Source: Clostridium thermarum (GTDB taxonomy: Bacteria; Bacillota; Clostridia; Clostridiales; Clostridiaceae). Taken from it: a stretch of 64,000 nt of DNA. A model generated the notes under the pieces. The model did not search any database, was not told the origin of the DNA, and saw nothing but the letters and a program-made list of their open reading frames with translations. The DNA lies in the NCBI RefSeq assembly GCF_006351925.1, contig NZ_CP040924.1, forward strand, positions 490,501 to 554,500. The letters run 5' to 3'. Below, in pieces: positions 15,716 through 24,604 of the stretch. How positions within the stretch are numbered: the first letter of the stretch is position 1; each line of letters starts with the position of its first letter. The translations under genes were made by a program, and so were the position numbers.

Positions 15716-16756
15716 ATGAAAAAGTTAAGAGTAGGCATAATTGGCGCTGGACAGATAGTTGAAGTGACTCATATGCCAAACTATATGAAGAATTCAGATG
15801 TTGTAGAAACGCTTTCAATCATTGATGTAAATTTGGACAGAGCAAAGTATATGGCTGAAAAGTTCAACATACCACACTACTTTTCGAGTTATGAGGAAAT
15901 GTTTAAGCATGTGGAATTAGATGCAGTTAGTGTGTGCACTCCCAATAAGTTTCATGCGGAGGCGGTTATTGCTGCCCTAAACAATGGATGCCATGTGTTG
16001 TGTGAAAAGCCGCCGGCCATTTCAAAGTCCGAGGCGGAGAGGATGACGGAGGCTGCTAAGAAAAATAATAAGATATTGACTTATAATTTTCATTTCAGGC
16101 AAAGTGAAGAGGTCCAGGCTATCAAGAGGTTTATAGACGCCGGAGAATTCGGTGAAGTTTACTCTGTTAAGGTTCAAGCCCTGCGAAGAAGGGGGATTCC
16201 AGGTTGGGGAGTCTTTACCAACAAGGACATACAGGGTGGGGGACCCCTTATAGACATTGGAGTCCACATGCTGGATACGGCCTTGTACCTCATGGGCTAT
16301 CCGGAGGTAGATTATGTATCCGCCGTTACCTATGACAAGATTGGGAAAAAGGGTGGAGTAGGCCTCATGGGAGGTTGGGACCCCAAAAAGTTCACCGTAG
16401 AAGATTCTGCCTTTGGCTTTATACGCTTTAAAAATGGGGCTTCAATGATATTGGAGACAGCCTTTGCCCTAAATATGAAGGACAGGTCTCTCATGAATGT
16501 GAACCTGTTTGGGGAAAAGGCCGGGGCCACAGTTTTCCCACCGGTAATTTACACAGAAAAACATGGAAGTCTTATAGATATGGAACTGCCATTTTTGGCT
16601 GAGGTGGATAAGCACAGCAGAAGCATAAAAAGCTTTATTGATGCCTGTCTGGGCAATGAGGATCTGCTCTGTACTGCTGACCAAGGTTTAATTGTTCAAA
16701 AGATTGTAGATGCCTTTTATGAGTCTGCCGAGACTGGCCAATCTGTAAAACTGTAA
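15716..16756 (+). CDS. Gfo/Idh/MocA family oxidoreductase
   Basis: A 346-residue NAD(P)-dependent sugar oxidoreductase. The N-terminal Rossmann fold has VGIIGAGQIVEVTHMPNY at residues 6-23. The family EKP signature is CEKPPAISKSEAERM near residue 100, and the C-terminal alpha/beta domain carries GGGPLIDIGVHMLDTALYLM with the catalytic-type Asp and His (residues about 180-190). Family members oxidise or reduce a hydroxyl or keto group of sugars, inositols or related compounds. The ribosome-binding site is AGAAAGGGCG. It is the first gene of an operon with GH65 (17 bp gap) and GH36. It might convert a glycoside or a released sugar, possibly by a keto intermediate; the substrate cannot be read from sequence. 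Confidence 0.85.
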   Translation: MKKLRVGIIGAGQIVEVTHMPNYMKNSDVVETLSIIDVNLDRAKYMAEKFNIPHYFSSYEEMFKHVELDAVSVCTPNKFHAEAVIAALNNGCHVLCEKPPAISKSEAERMTEAAKKNNKILTYNFHFRQSEEVQAIKRFIDAGEFGEVYSVKVQALRRRGIPGWGVFTNKDIQGGGPLIDIGVHMLDTALYLMGYPEVDYVSAVTYDKIGKKGGVGLMGGWDPKKFTVEDSAFGFIRFKNGASMILETAFALNMKDRSLMNVNLFGEKAGATVFPPVIYTEKHGSLIDMELPFLAEVDKHSRSIKSFIDACLGNEDLLCTADQGLIVQKIVDAFYESAETGQSVKL

Positions 16757-16773
16757 ATTAAGGAGAAATCATT

Positions 16774-19170
16774 ATGCTGAATTATAATAGGGGTACAGGG
16801 GAGTATAAGAATTGGATTGTGGAAGAAACAAGTTTTGATGACAGGTACCAGGGCAAATGTGAAAGTATCATGGCGCTGGGCAATGGCTACCTGGGCCTCA
16901 GGTCTGCCTTTGAAGAGCCTTACCTGGGACAAACCAGGAACTTGTTTATTGCCGGAACCTATAATAAATTTGACCGGCAGGAAGTGACAGAGCTTCCAAA
17001 TGCGGCGGATATAACGGAAATGGTCATATCCATGAATGGGGAAGTGTTTTCCCTCAAAGATGGAAGAATACTTGAATACAGTCGGCAATTGAACCTGAAA
17101 ACCGGAGAGCTCATAAGATTAGTCCTTTGGCAAAACAAAAGGGGGGAAGAATACAAAATACTTTTCAGGAGATTTGTATCCCTAGAGGACCGTCACCTAA
17201 TCGGCATGAAGGTGGAGATAACCCCCATAAGCAAGGATGCTGACATATCCGTAAGAACCGGTATCAACGGGCGACAGACTAACTCCGGCGTTCAGCACTT
17301 TCATGATGGAGACAAAAGGGTGTACGACAACAAGTACATTCAGCTCCTTCAAAAGACAACGGAAACAAAAATTGATTTTGTCTTTAATAGCACAGTGAAT
17401 TTCTATCTCAATGACAAGGTTCTAAACTGCAAGCTGACCTATTCCTTGCAGCGAAGAAGCTTATACTGCAGCTCCATGGTCACCGTGGCGAAGGGGGAAA
17501 CCCTTACTGTGGAGAAGGTCAACAACATCTTCACAAGCTTGGACAACGACCTTAATATATACAACAATCTTGATATTTACAAGGATATTGATATACACAA
17601 GGACCTTACCGCAGACAAGGATTTAGAAAAACTAAAAAAGTTGTCTCTGGACCACCTAGTGAAAAACAGTGGTCTAAGATACGATGACCTCTTTGAAAAC
17701 AGCAGAAACAAGTGGGCGGAATATTGGGAGAAGGCTACGGTGGAAATCCAAACTGACAATGACTTTGATGTGTTGGCTCTGAGGTTTGCCCAGTATCACC
17801 TGCTTATCATGACCCCTTTCCACGATGAGAGGTTTAGCGTGGGAGCTAAAGCTCTCACTGGTGAAGGTTATAAGGGGCATGTATTTTGGGATACGGAAAT
17901 ATTTATCCTGCCTTACTTCCAATATACCTTTCCGGATATAGCTAAGAAGCTCTTGAAGTACAGGTATATCACCATAGAAGGGGCTAGGAACAAGGCAAAG
18001 AAATTTGGATATAGGGGGGCTATGTATCCCTGGGAAACTGCTTTTACCGGCGAGGAAGAGACTCCGGAATGGGCTGCCATAAATATTATGACCGGCAAGG
18101 CTACCAAGGTGTGGTCCGGCATAAAGGAACACCACATTACCGCAGATATTGCCTATGCAGTTTGGAACTACTACCTCAGCACCAAGGATGAGGATTTTAT
18201 GGATCTTTACGGCTGCAAAATAATCTTTGAGTGCGCTGAGTTTTGGTACAGTAGGCTCTGGTGGAACCTAGAGAAAAATAGATATGAGATCAAGGACGTC
18301 ATAGGGCCTGACGAATATACTGAGCACATTAACAACAATGCCTATACAAATTACTTGGCCCATTTCACCATAGAAACTTCCATAGACCTGTACGACATGG
18401 CCGTAAGCAAGGGATGGAGTCATATTGGCGATTTGGATGAAAAACTCAATTTAAAAGAAAGAATAGACAATTACAAGGCTGCCTTGGACAGCATTTATCT
18501 GCCAAAGCCAAATGATGACCATATAATTCCTCAGGATGACACTTTTTTGACCAAACCCTGCATTGACTTGACCAAGTATAAAAATTCTGATGAAAAGCAG
18601 ACTATCCTGAAGGATTACACCAGGGACGCGGTTGTAAATATGCAGATTCTGAAGCAGGCAGACGTGGTAATGCTCCTGTATTTGCTCAGAGCTTACTTTG
18701 ATGAGAGGGTGAAAAGAGGTAACTGGCAGTACTATGAGGAAAGGACTATCCACGATTCCTCTTTGAGTGCTGCAGTCCACAGCATTGTGGCCAGTGATTT
18801 CGGCGATACTGAGTCAGCCTACAGGTTCTTTAAAAAGGCTGCGGAAATAGACCTTGGACAAAATATGATATCTTCCAATGAAGGAATTCATGCTGCCTCC
18901 ATGGGTGGAATTTGGCTGGCTGTTATTATGGGCTTTGGAGGAATTACTAATGATGATGGGGTACTCAGCATCAATCCTAAGCTGCCTAAGGCTTGGATAA
19001 AACTTTCTTTTGCCCTGTATTGGATGGGGGAAAGAATAAATATAAGTATTGATGGACAAGAGATTAGGGTGGCTAAGGAATCGGAAAGCATTATTAATAT
19101 CACGATAAAGGGAAATATATATTTATTGAAAAGGGAAGTTAGAATAGATTTAAACAGCTGTGATTTATAG
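16774..19170 (+). CDS. GH65 family glycoside phosphorylase (kojibiose/nigerose/maltose phosphorylase type)
   Basis: A 798-residue cytoplasmic protein with the full GH65 layout: N-terminal beta-sandwich (1-270), linker helices, (alpha/alpha)6 barrel (about 320-700) and C-terminal strands. The general acid lies in VIGPDEYTEH (Glu514). The phosphate-binding region reads DSSLSAAVHSIVASDFG, and the sugar site includes GHVFWDTEIFILPYF. GH65 enzymes phosphorolyse alpha-glucosides to beta-glucose 1-phosphate; maltose, trehalose, kojibiose, nigerose, 1,3-oligoglucan and glucosyl-rhamnose types exist and cannot be told apart by eye. No signal peptide, so the substrate is imported. It lies between Gfo/Idh and GH36. 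The secreted GH87 1,3-glucanase encoded later makes a 1,3-linked substrate worth considering; this is inference. Confidence 0.88.
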   Translation: MLNYNRGTGEYKNWIVEETSFDDRYQGKCESIMALGNGYLGLRSAFEEPYLGQTRNLFIAGTYNKFDRQEVTELPNAADITEMVISMNGEVFSLKDGRILEYSRQLNLKTGELIRLVLWQNKRGEEYKILFRRFVSLEDRHLIGMKVEITPISKDADISVRTGINGRQTNSGVQHFHDGDKRVYDNKYIQLLQKTTETKIDFVFNSTVNFYLNDKVLNCKLTYSLQRRSLYCSSMVTVAKGETLTVEKVNNIFTSLDNDLNIYNNLDIYKDIDIHKDLTADKDLEKLKKLSLDHLVKNSGLRYDDLFENSRNKWAEYWEKATVEIQTDNDFDVLALRFAQYHLLIMTPFHDERFSVGAKALTGEGYKGHVFWDTEIFILPYFQYTFPDIAKKLLKYRYITIEGARNKAKKFGYRGAMYPWETAFTGEEETPEWAAINIMTGKATKVWSGIKEHHITADIAYAVWNYYLSTKDEDFMDLYGCKIIFECAEFWYSRLWWNLEKNRYEIKDVIGPDEYTEHINNNAYTNYLAHFTIETSIDLYDMAVSKGWSHIGDLDEKLNLKERIDNYKAALDSIYLPKPNDDHIIPQDDTFLTKPCIDLTKYKNSDEKQTILKDYTRDAVVNMQILKQADVVMLLYLLRAYFDERVKRGNWQYYEERTIHDSSLSAAVHSIVASDFGDTESAYRFFKKAAEIDLGQNMISSNEGIHAASMGGIWLAVIMGFGGITNDDGVLSINPKLPKAWIKLSFALYWMGERINISIDGQEIRVAKESESIINITIKGNIYLLKREVRIDLNSCDL

Positions 19171-19207
19171 TGTAAAACTCTTGATATAGCTGGGATTGGA
19201 GGAAGTT

Positions 19208-21397
19208 ATGCCAATAATGTTTAATGATGAAACTAAGACCTTTCATTTACAAGCCGGTGACAGCAGTTATATTTTTCAAATCTACCGGGATGGATACTTG
19301 GCCCACTTATATTGGGGACAGAAGATAAGAAGTAACCACTTGTCAAGATTTATTCCCTATGGTAGAAAGCCACAAGCCCCAACCCCTGACGATCCGGACG
19401 AAACCTTTTCCCTGGATACCCTCCTGCAGGAGTATGCTGCCTACGGTAACAGCGACTTTAGAAGTCCTGCCTACCAAGTGCAGCTGGAAAATGGGTCTAC
19501 CATAACAGATCTAAGATATAAAAGTCATAGGATTCTTAAGGGAAAGAGGGTCTTGGAAGGCCTGCCAGGCACCTATGTTGAAAGGGATGAAGAGGCTGAA
19601 AGCCTGGAAATCGTGCTTTGGGATGAGCTTTGTGGCTTGGAAGTTGTCCTTACCTATACGGTTTTTGAAAAGTACAATGCCATATCCAGGGAGGTAAAGC
19701 TTATAAACAAGGGAACAGAAAAGCTTAAGGTTTTAAGAGCCTTGAGTGCCAATGTGGACTTTTATAACTCCGACTATGATTTTATCCATCTTTCCGGGGC
19801 CTGGGGCAGGGAGCGCCATCTAGAAAGAAGGTCCTTGAAGTCTGGTATCCAGGCCATAGAAAGCAGGAGAGGGGCCAGCAGCCATCAGCAAAATCCCTTT
19901 GCTGCCTTGGTAAGTAAAAATGCGGATGAAGAACATGGGGAAGTGTTTGCCTTCAGCCTGGTATACAGCGGTAACTTCATAGCCCAGGCGGAGGTTGACC
20001 AATTTAAGACCACCAGATTTTCCATGGGTATAAATCCCTTTGACTTTTCCTGGCTTTTAGAGCCTTCCCAGACATTCCAAACACCTGAAATCATAATGGT
20101 GTATTCCAATCATGGCCTCGGAGAGATGTCCAGAACCTTTCATAAGCTCTACAGAAATAACCTGTGCAGGGGTAAGTACAAGTTACAAGCAAGGCCTATA
20201 CTCATAAACAACTGGGAGGCCACTTACTTTGATTTTACTGCGGAAAAGTTGGAGGATATAGCAACGGTAGCCTCAGAATTGGGCCTGGAGCTCTTTGTGC
20301 TGGATGATGGATGGTTTGGAAAGCGAAACAGTGACGACAGTTCATTAGGTGACTGGTATTTAAATAGGGAAAAGCTGCCGGCAGGCCTGGATGATTTGGC
20401 TGAGAGAATAAATAAGCTGGGCCTTAAGTTCGGCCTGTGGTTTGAGCCGGAAATGATATCCGAAAACAGCGACCTATACCGGGCTCATCCTGACTGGTGC
20501 ATCTATGTTCCGGACCGGAGAAGAACCAAGTCCAGACATCAGCTGGTTTTGGATTTAACCAATGCTAAGGTGCGAGACTACATTGTGGATGCAGTTTGCA
20601 AGGTGTTGGGAAGTGCGCCTATAAGCTATGTGAAATGGGACATGAACAGAAACATAACCGAGGCGGGATCAGCATATTTGCCGGCAGAAAGGCAAAGGGA
20701 AACTGCACACAGGTATATACTTGGCCTATATGACATTATGAACAGGATTACTGCTGCTTTCCCGGATATACTCTTTGAGAGCTGTTCCGGCGGAGGGGGA
20801 AGGTTTGATCCCGGCATACTCTACTATATGCCTCAGACCTGGACCAGTGATGATACTGATGCTGTAGAAAGATTGTTTATTCAATACGGCACCAGTATGG
20901 TGTATCCGGCCATAACCATGGGGGCCCATGTGTCTGCTGTGCCCAACCATCAGGTGGATAGGGTTACAAGATTAGACATGAGAGGCCATGTGGCCATGGC
21001 AGGAAACTTGGGCTATGAGCTTGACTTAACTAAGTTTACTCCTGAGGAAGTGGAAGCGGTTAAGAAACAGGTGGCTGAATACAAGGAAATAAGGGAACTG
21101 GTACAGTTTGGAGATTTTTACAGGCTTAGAAGTCCCTTTGAAGGCAACGACACTGCCTGGATGTTTGTATCTGAGGATAAGAGAGAGGCTGTGGTGTTTT
21201 ACTACAGGATCATGGCCAAACCAAACCCGCCATTGACCTCCATCCTTAGGCTGAGAGGCTTGGATGAGAATAGGGACTACGAAGTTATGGGTTCGGGCAT
21301 GGTTTACGGAGGAGATGAACTGATTTATGCCGGCATAGCCGTACCTACTTTAAAGGGTGACTATGCAAGTGTGTACTGGAGACTTAGGGCTAAATAA
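19208..21397 (+). CDS. GH36 family alpha-galactosidase
   Basis: A 729-residue protein from the ATG at 19208 (GGAGGAAGTT upstream). The N-terminal beta-supersandwich (1-310) is followed by a (beta/alpha)8 barrel beginning RPILINNWEATYFDFT and FVLDDGWFGKRNSDDSSLGD. The nucleophile Asp is in YVKWDMNR, and the acid/base Asp in SCSGGGGRFDPG...TWTSDDTDAVER, both fully conserved. The length matches tetrameric bacterial enzymes of the AgaA/RafA kind. It hydrolyses terminal alpha-galactosides such as raffinose or melibiose in the cytoplasm, though other GH36 specificities are known. It is the last gene of the operon before a terminator and is co-transcribed with GH65, so a galactosyl- or glucosyl-containing oligosaccharide may be the common substrate. 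Confidence 0.9.
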   Translation: MPIMFNDETKTFHLQAGDSSYIFQIYRDGYLAHLYWGQKIRSNHLSRFIPYGRKPQAPTPDDPDETFSLDTLLQEYAAYGNSDFRSPAYQVQLENGSTITDLRYKSHRILKGKRVLEGLPGTYVERDEEAESLEIVLWDELCGLEVVLTYTVFEKYNAISREVKLINKGTEKLKVLRALSANVDFYNSDYDFIHLSGAWGRERHLERRSLKSGIQAIESRRGASSHQQNPFAALVSKNADEEHGEVFAFSLVYSGNFIAQAEVDQFKTTRFSMGINPFDFSWLLEPSQTFQTPEIIMVYSNHGLGEMSRTFHKLYRNNLCRGKYKLQARPILINNWEATYFDFTAEKLEDIATVASELGLELFVLDDGWFGKRNSDDSSLGDWYLNREKLPAGLDDLAERINKLGLKFGLWFEPEMISENSDLYRAHPDWCIYVPDRRRTKSRHQLVLDLTNAKVRDYIVDAVCKVLGSAPISYVKWDMNRNITEAGSAYLPAERQRETAHRYILGLYDIMNRITAAFPDILFESCSGGGGRFDPGILYYMPQTWTSDDTDAVERLFIQYGTSMVYPAITMGAHVSAVPNHQVDRVTRLDMRGHVAMAGNLGYELDLTKFTPEEVEAVKKQVAEYKEIRELVQFGDFYRLRSPFEGNDTAWMFVSEDKREAVVFYYRIMAKPNPPLTSILRLRGLDENRDYEVMGSGMVYGGDELIYAGIAVPTLKGDYASVYWRLRAK

Positions 21398-21407
21398 TAA
21401 AGGAGGG

Positions 21408-21440
21408 GCTGTCGCACAAAATAAAATGCGGCAGCTTTTT
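21408..21440 (+). terminator. Terminator of the GH65-GH36 operon
   Basis: GCTGTCGCA / TGCGGCAGC stem (one G-T pair) followed by TTTTT, 10 bp after the GH36 stop codon. Confidence 0.88.
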
Positions 21441-21773
21441 ATTATTAAATGAAAAATGGAGTTTGCACTTAAAAAGAAAATTGCGTATCAACGCAATTTT
21501 CTAAATGAATAATGAGCAATTAAGGAGGATTTTTCTCCGCTTCTCTACGAAAAATCTTTAATTTTATAATTTTTTTTGGCATGCAATAGCTTGCCAAATG
21601 TTTTATGAGACACAGGATGGACAAATTATAAATCCAAGAATTAATAGTGAACAGTAAATAATAATGGTATATTTTGTGCGCTTTTATTAGATAAATATTT
21701 GAAAAATAATTTAGCAGAAATTTAGCTCCGCTGAATTTCATCCTTAATTACTCATCACTCATTACTAATTAAA
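21441..21773. repeat. MITE-like element with terminal inverted repeats
   Basis: The gene-free stretch between the GH36 terminator and the LacI gene. Arms ATGAGCAATTAAGGA (21512-21526) and TCCTTAATTACTCAT (21741-21755) are inverted repeats with one mismatch in 15. They enclose about 215 bp with no open frame. A separate perfect hairpin, AGAAAATTGCGT / ACGCAATTTTCT, lies at 21475-21502. This has the form of a miniature inverted-repeat element or a large structured RNA; no target duplication was seen with certainty. Confidence 0.55.
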
Positions 21774-21796
21774 AAAGTGCTTCGCACTTTATTTCA
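21774..21796 (-). terminator. Terminator of the LacI-family gene
   Basis: AAAGTGC / GCACTTT with a 3-nt loop, followed on the minus strand by TTTAATT; 22 bp after the repressor stop codon. A T-rich extension makes it function mainly on the minus strand. Confidence 0.7.
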
Positions 21797-21817
21797 AATA
21801 AGCAACAGTCCCTTTTC

Positions 21818-22828
21818 CTATAGTTTCCTGCAGGAGCCTCTCACTATAAATTTAGTATCCAACAGGGTTCTTACCGGTGGGATCTTTCCTTCTATCAGAT
21901 TAAAAAGAATCTCTGTGGTAACCTTACCCAATTGTAAAATAGGAACATCTATGGTTGTGAGGGGTGGGGTTGTTATTTGAGAAATATCGTAGTTATTGTG
22001 TCCTATGATGGAGATATCTTCCGGGATCTTAAGTCCTAATTCAAGGATGGCCTTATAGGCACCTACTGCCTTGATATCGTCCGTTGCAAATATGGCCGTT
22101 GGCGGGTTAGGACTCTTTAAAAGCTTTAGGGTAGCTTCATAGGCCTCGTTTATATCATAGCCACCGTTTGCAATCAGTGAATAATCTACCGGTAACAAGG
22201 CTTCCTTATGGGCTTCAATATATCCGTCAAGACGCTCCTTGCTTACTACGTAATTTAGGGGAGCGTGAATACAAGCTATTCTTTTATGATTGCACTCTAT
22301 GAGATAATTTACTGCCTCTTTACAGTCGGCAACGTTGTCCGTATCCACTGTGTAGACCCTTTTGGCCAAATAGTCATTTGACACTTTACCCATGACTACA
22401 AAGGGAAAATTTATTTCATACAACTTTTCTATAAGCAAGTCATTTACCTTGGAACTAAGCAAAATCAGCCCTTGGATTACCTTGCTGTTGATCATTGATA
22501 AACACTTTTCTATTTCCTTTAGCTCATCTGTTGAATTATTTAGTATAATTTCATAGCCTTTCTTATCTGCCACCTCTGAAATAGATTGGAGCGCCAGTGG
22601 TACGAAAGCCTGATTGGAAGAACGAGCAGAAACTACGCCTATGGAATTAAATGAACCGCCTCCAAGGCTTTGTGCTATTCTGTTGGGCTTAAAGTTCAAT
22701 TTCTTTACGGCGGCCATTACCTTTTCTCTGGTCTCCGGCTGAACATTGGGGGCGTTGTTGATTACTCTGGAAACGGTTGATATAGAAACGTTAGCAAGTT
22801 TTGCTACATCCTTGATATTCGAACTCAT
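21818..22828 (-). CDS. LacI/GalR-family transcriptional repressor of the sugar locus
   Basis: A 336-residue regulator from the ATG at 22828 (AAGGAGTGGATCATA upstream). The N-terminal HTH is IKDVAKLANVSISTVSRVIN (residues 4-23) with hinge helix PNRIAQSLGGGSFNSIGVVS, where the usual LAR/LVR hinge is replaced by LGG. The periplasmic-binding-protein-like effector domain follows (residues 60-336; IPEDISIIGHNNYDISQITT is the standard LacI block). It is divergent from the ABC/glycosylglycerate operon. AAAACGTTTT-type palindromes occur at 15684, 23013 and 23077, and an imperfect relative at 22907, making this gene the probable local regulator and likely self-regulating. The effector is unknown: a sugar or glycosylglycerate. 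Confidence 0.9.
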   Translation of the reverse strand: MSSNIKDVAKLANVSISTVSRVINNAPNVQPETREKVMAAVKKLNFKPNRIAQSLGGGSFNSIGVVSARSSNQAFVPLALQSISEVADKKGYEIILNNSTDELKEIEKCLSMINSKVIQGLILLSSKVNDLLIEKLYEINFPFVVMGKVSNDYLAKRVYTVDTDNVADCKEAVNYLIECNHKRIACIHAPLNYVVSKERLDGYIEAHKEALLPVDYSLIANGGYDINEAYEATLKLLKSPNPPTAIFATDDIKAVGAYKAILELGLKIPEDISIIGHNNYDISQITTPPLTTIDVPILQLGKVTTEILFNLIEGKIPPVRTLLDTKFIVRGSCRKL

Positions 22829-23225
22829 TATGATCCACTCCTTGGCTATTTTCAATGTATTAGTACTGTTTTAAATTATACCACGAAATAAGCAATTTGC
22901 AATATATCAAAAAAACGCTTACATTAAAAAAATGCGGAAAAATATGAATATTAAAGAAAAAGATAATATTAGAGAGATAAACTCATCAGACAAGCCTTTT
23001 GATTTGTTGAAAAAACGTTTCTATGAGATTATACTTTACTTATCGCTAATGATTCTAGTGTTTATCACAGTACAAGAAAACGTTTTTTTATTCTTGTCTT
23101 TGTATATACATTAAGTACTTATTTACATTAATAGATAAGGAGATACATATATTTAAACGCTAGATACAACAGGGTTGTTAATCAAAATAACAAATTATAA
23201 TAACAATATATTTAGGAGGAATAAA
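22829..23225. promoter_or_regulatory. Divergent control region between LacI repressor and ABC operon
   Basis: This 397-bp region holds an imperfect site AAAAAAACGCTTACA (22907-22921; also similar to a CcpA cre box on the minus strand). A promoter TTGAAA (23007-23012) - 16 bp - TTATAC (23029-23034) has AAACGTTT at 23013-23020 in its spacer. A second palindrome AAAACGTTTT (23077-23086) lies inside a larger inverted repeat ACAAGAA / TTCTTGT (23072-23097). Operator centres are 65 bp apart, compatible with looping. A 60-codon frame (22932-23114) covers these sites and has no ribosome-binding site, so it is not taken as a gene. Confidence 0.65.
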
Positions 23226-24521
23226 ATGAAAAAGAAGTTTTTGGCTTTAACTCTCACAACTTTATTTGCAGTTACTGCAGCCTTAACAGGATGCGGATCA
23301 AAAGAAACACCTAAAACAGGTGACAATACTGAGACTCCAAAAACCGAGACTAAGACCTTGAAGATTACTTACAGCGGAACACCTCAACCACACGAAAAAG
23401 AATATATCATAAACACTTTTGTTAAGAACTTTGAAGAAAAGTATAACGCTAAGGTAGATGTTGATTTCGTATCTCAAGAAGACGCTATTAAGAAGATCTC
23501 CACTGAACAGGCGAGTTCAACAATAGTATCCGATATCCTTTTCGTAGATACTGCAAACATGGCCCCATATATAAATGGCGGTTGGGTCGAAGATATCACT
23601 GATGTTGTAAACAAAAGCGGTGTAACAGTTACTAACATGTTTGATAACTCAACCACAAAAAATGGAAAGAGATACTTTGTACCTGTAACTTTCGACGTAT
23701 ACATCACCATTGCAAATAAGAAGGCTCTTAAGTACCTACCAGATGGACTTACAGAAGAAGATGTTGTAAACGGAATTACATGGGAGCAATATGCAGCTTG
23801 GGCTAATGCTATAGCAGCAGGAGAAGGCGTTGGTAAGACAATGATGCCTGCTAACATGACAGGTTCTCAGTTACTATATCCAATGGCTGGATTAGGAATG
23901 GCTTATGGTGCAAGCTTCCCGGAATTCAATTCAGAAGGCTTTAAGTCAGCTATGAACATAATAGCTGAAATGGCTAAGGGTAATGCCTTCTATCCAGAAC
24001 AAGATCAGTATACAGCTCCAACAGATCCTTTAAAGAGCGGAGCAGTTTGGTTAACCTTTGCTCATATGGGACCGGTTGGTGTAGCTTACACAGCTTCTCC
24101 AAATGACTACATTGTAGGCGCTGCTCCTAAGGGAAGTAAGGGTGCAGGTTCAACAGCAGGTGCTTGGACATACGGTATACAAAAGGGAACTCAGAATAAA
24201 GAATTGGCAGAAAAGTTTATAGAATATGTTTTAACTCCAGAAGTTAACTACGATCTTTGCACACAGTTTGGTGGCGTTCTAAGCCCAATCAAGGAAGTTG
24301 GAGATTTACTTGATTCCAGCGACGTTATCATGAGAGCCGGATCAAACATGCTTGAAACAACTATCGTATCCGGAGTACCATCAACTGAATACACTGACTG
24401 GAATGCAGTTAAGCTTATCTACGGTGACCTATTCAACAAAATATTGACAGCTAAAGCAGTTCCGGACGATGCAGTTTTTGCAGATTTACAGTCTAAACTG
24501 GAAGCATTAAAGAAATATTAA
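23226..24521 (+). CDS. ABC transporter sugar-binding lipoprotein
   Basis: A 431-residue protein from the ATG at 23226 (AGGAGG 7 bp upstream); the earlier ATG at 23175 is rejected. The signal peptide ends in a lipobox LTGC (Cys about 21), followed by a Thr/Lys-rich linker. The mature part is a family-1 extracellular solute-binding protein: LKITYSGTPQPHEKEYI, KKISTEQASSTIVSDILFVD, INGGWVEDITD and AGAWTYGIQKGTQNKELAEK. It captures an oligosaccharide or glycosylated solute outside the membrane for the two permeases encoded next. First gene of the operon. A hairpin just after it should favour its mRNA over the membrane genes, as usual for such systems. Confidence 0.9.
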   Translation: MKKKFLALTLTTLFAVTAALTGCGSKETPKTGDNTETPKTETKTLKITYSGTPQPHEKEYIINTFVKNFEEKYNAKVDVDFVSQEDAIKKISTEQASSTIVSDILFVDTANMAPYINGGWVEDITDVVNKSGVTVTNMFDNSTTKNGKRYFVPVTFDVYITIANKKALKYLPDGLTEEDVVNGITWEQYAAWANAIAAGEGVGKTMMPANMTGSQLLYPMAGLGMAYGASFPEFNSEGFKSAMNIIAEMAKGNAFYPEQDQYTAPTDPLKSGAVWLTFAHMGPVGVAYTASPNDYIVGAAPKGSKGAGSTAGAWTYGIQKGTQNKELAEKFIEYVLTPEVNYDLCTQFGGVLSPIKEVGDLLDSSDVIMRAGSNMLETTIVSGVPSTEYTDWNAVKLIYGDLFNKILTAKAVPDDAVFADLQSKLEALKKY

Positions 24522-24544
24522 AGTAGATTCTAAGATGTTTTATG

Positions 24545-24576
24545 CGGGGGTATTTATAATATCCCCGACAGTTTTT
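24545..24576 (+). terminator. Intra-operon hairpin after the binding-protein gene
   Basis: CGGGGGTATT / AATATCCCCG followed by ACAGTTTTTT. It probably acts as a partial terminator or mRNA stabiliser between binding protein and permease genes. Confidence 0.8.
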
Positions 24577-24604
24577 TAAAAATAAAAGTAGAGGGGTAAT
24601 AACA

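Noticed and set aside
22932-23114. 60-codon open frame in front of the ABC operon
   Set aside because: No ribosome-binding site, and it overlaps promoter and operator palindromes; composition is that of an A+T-rich regulatory region.
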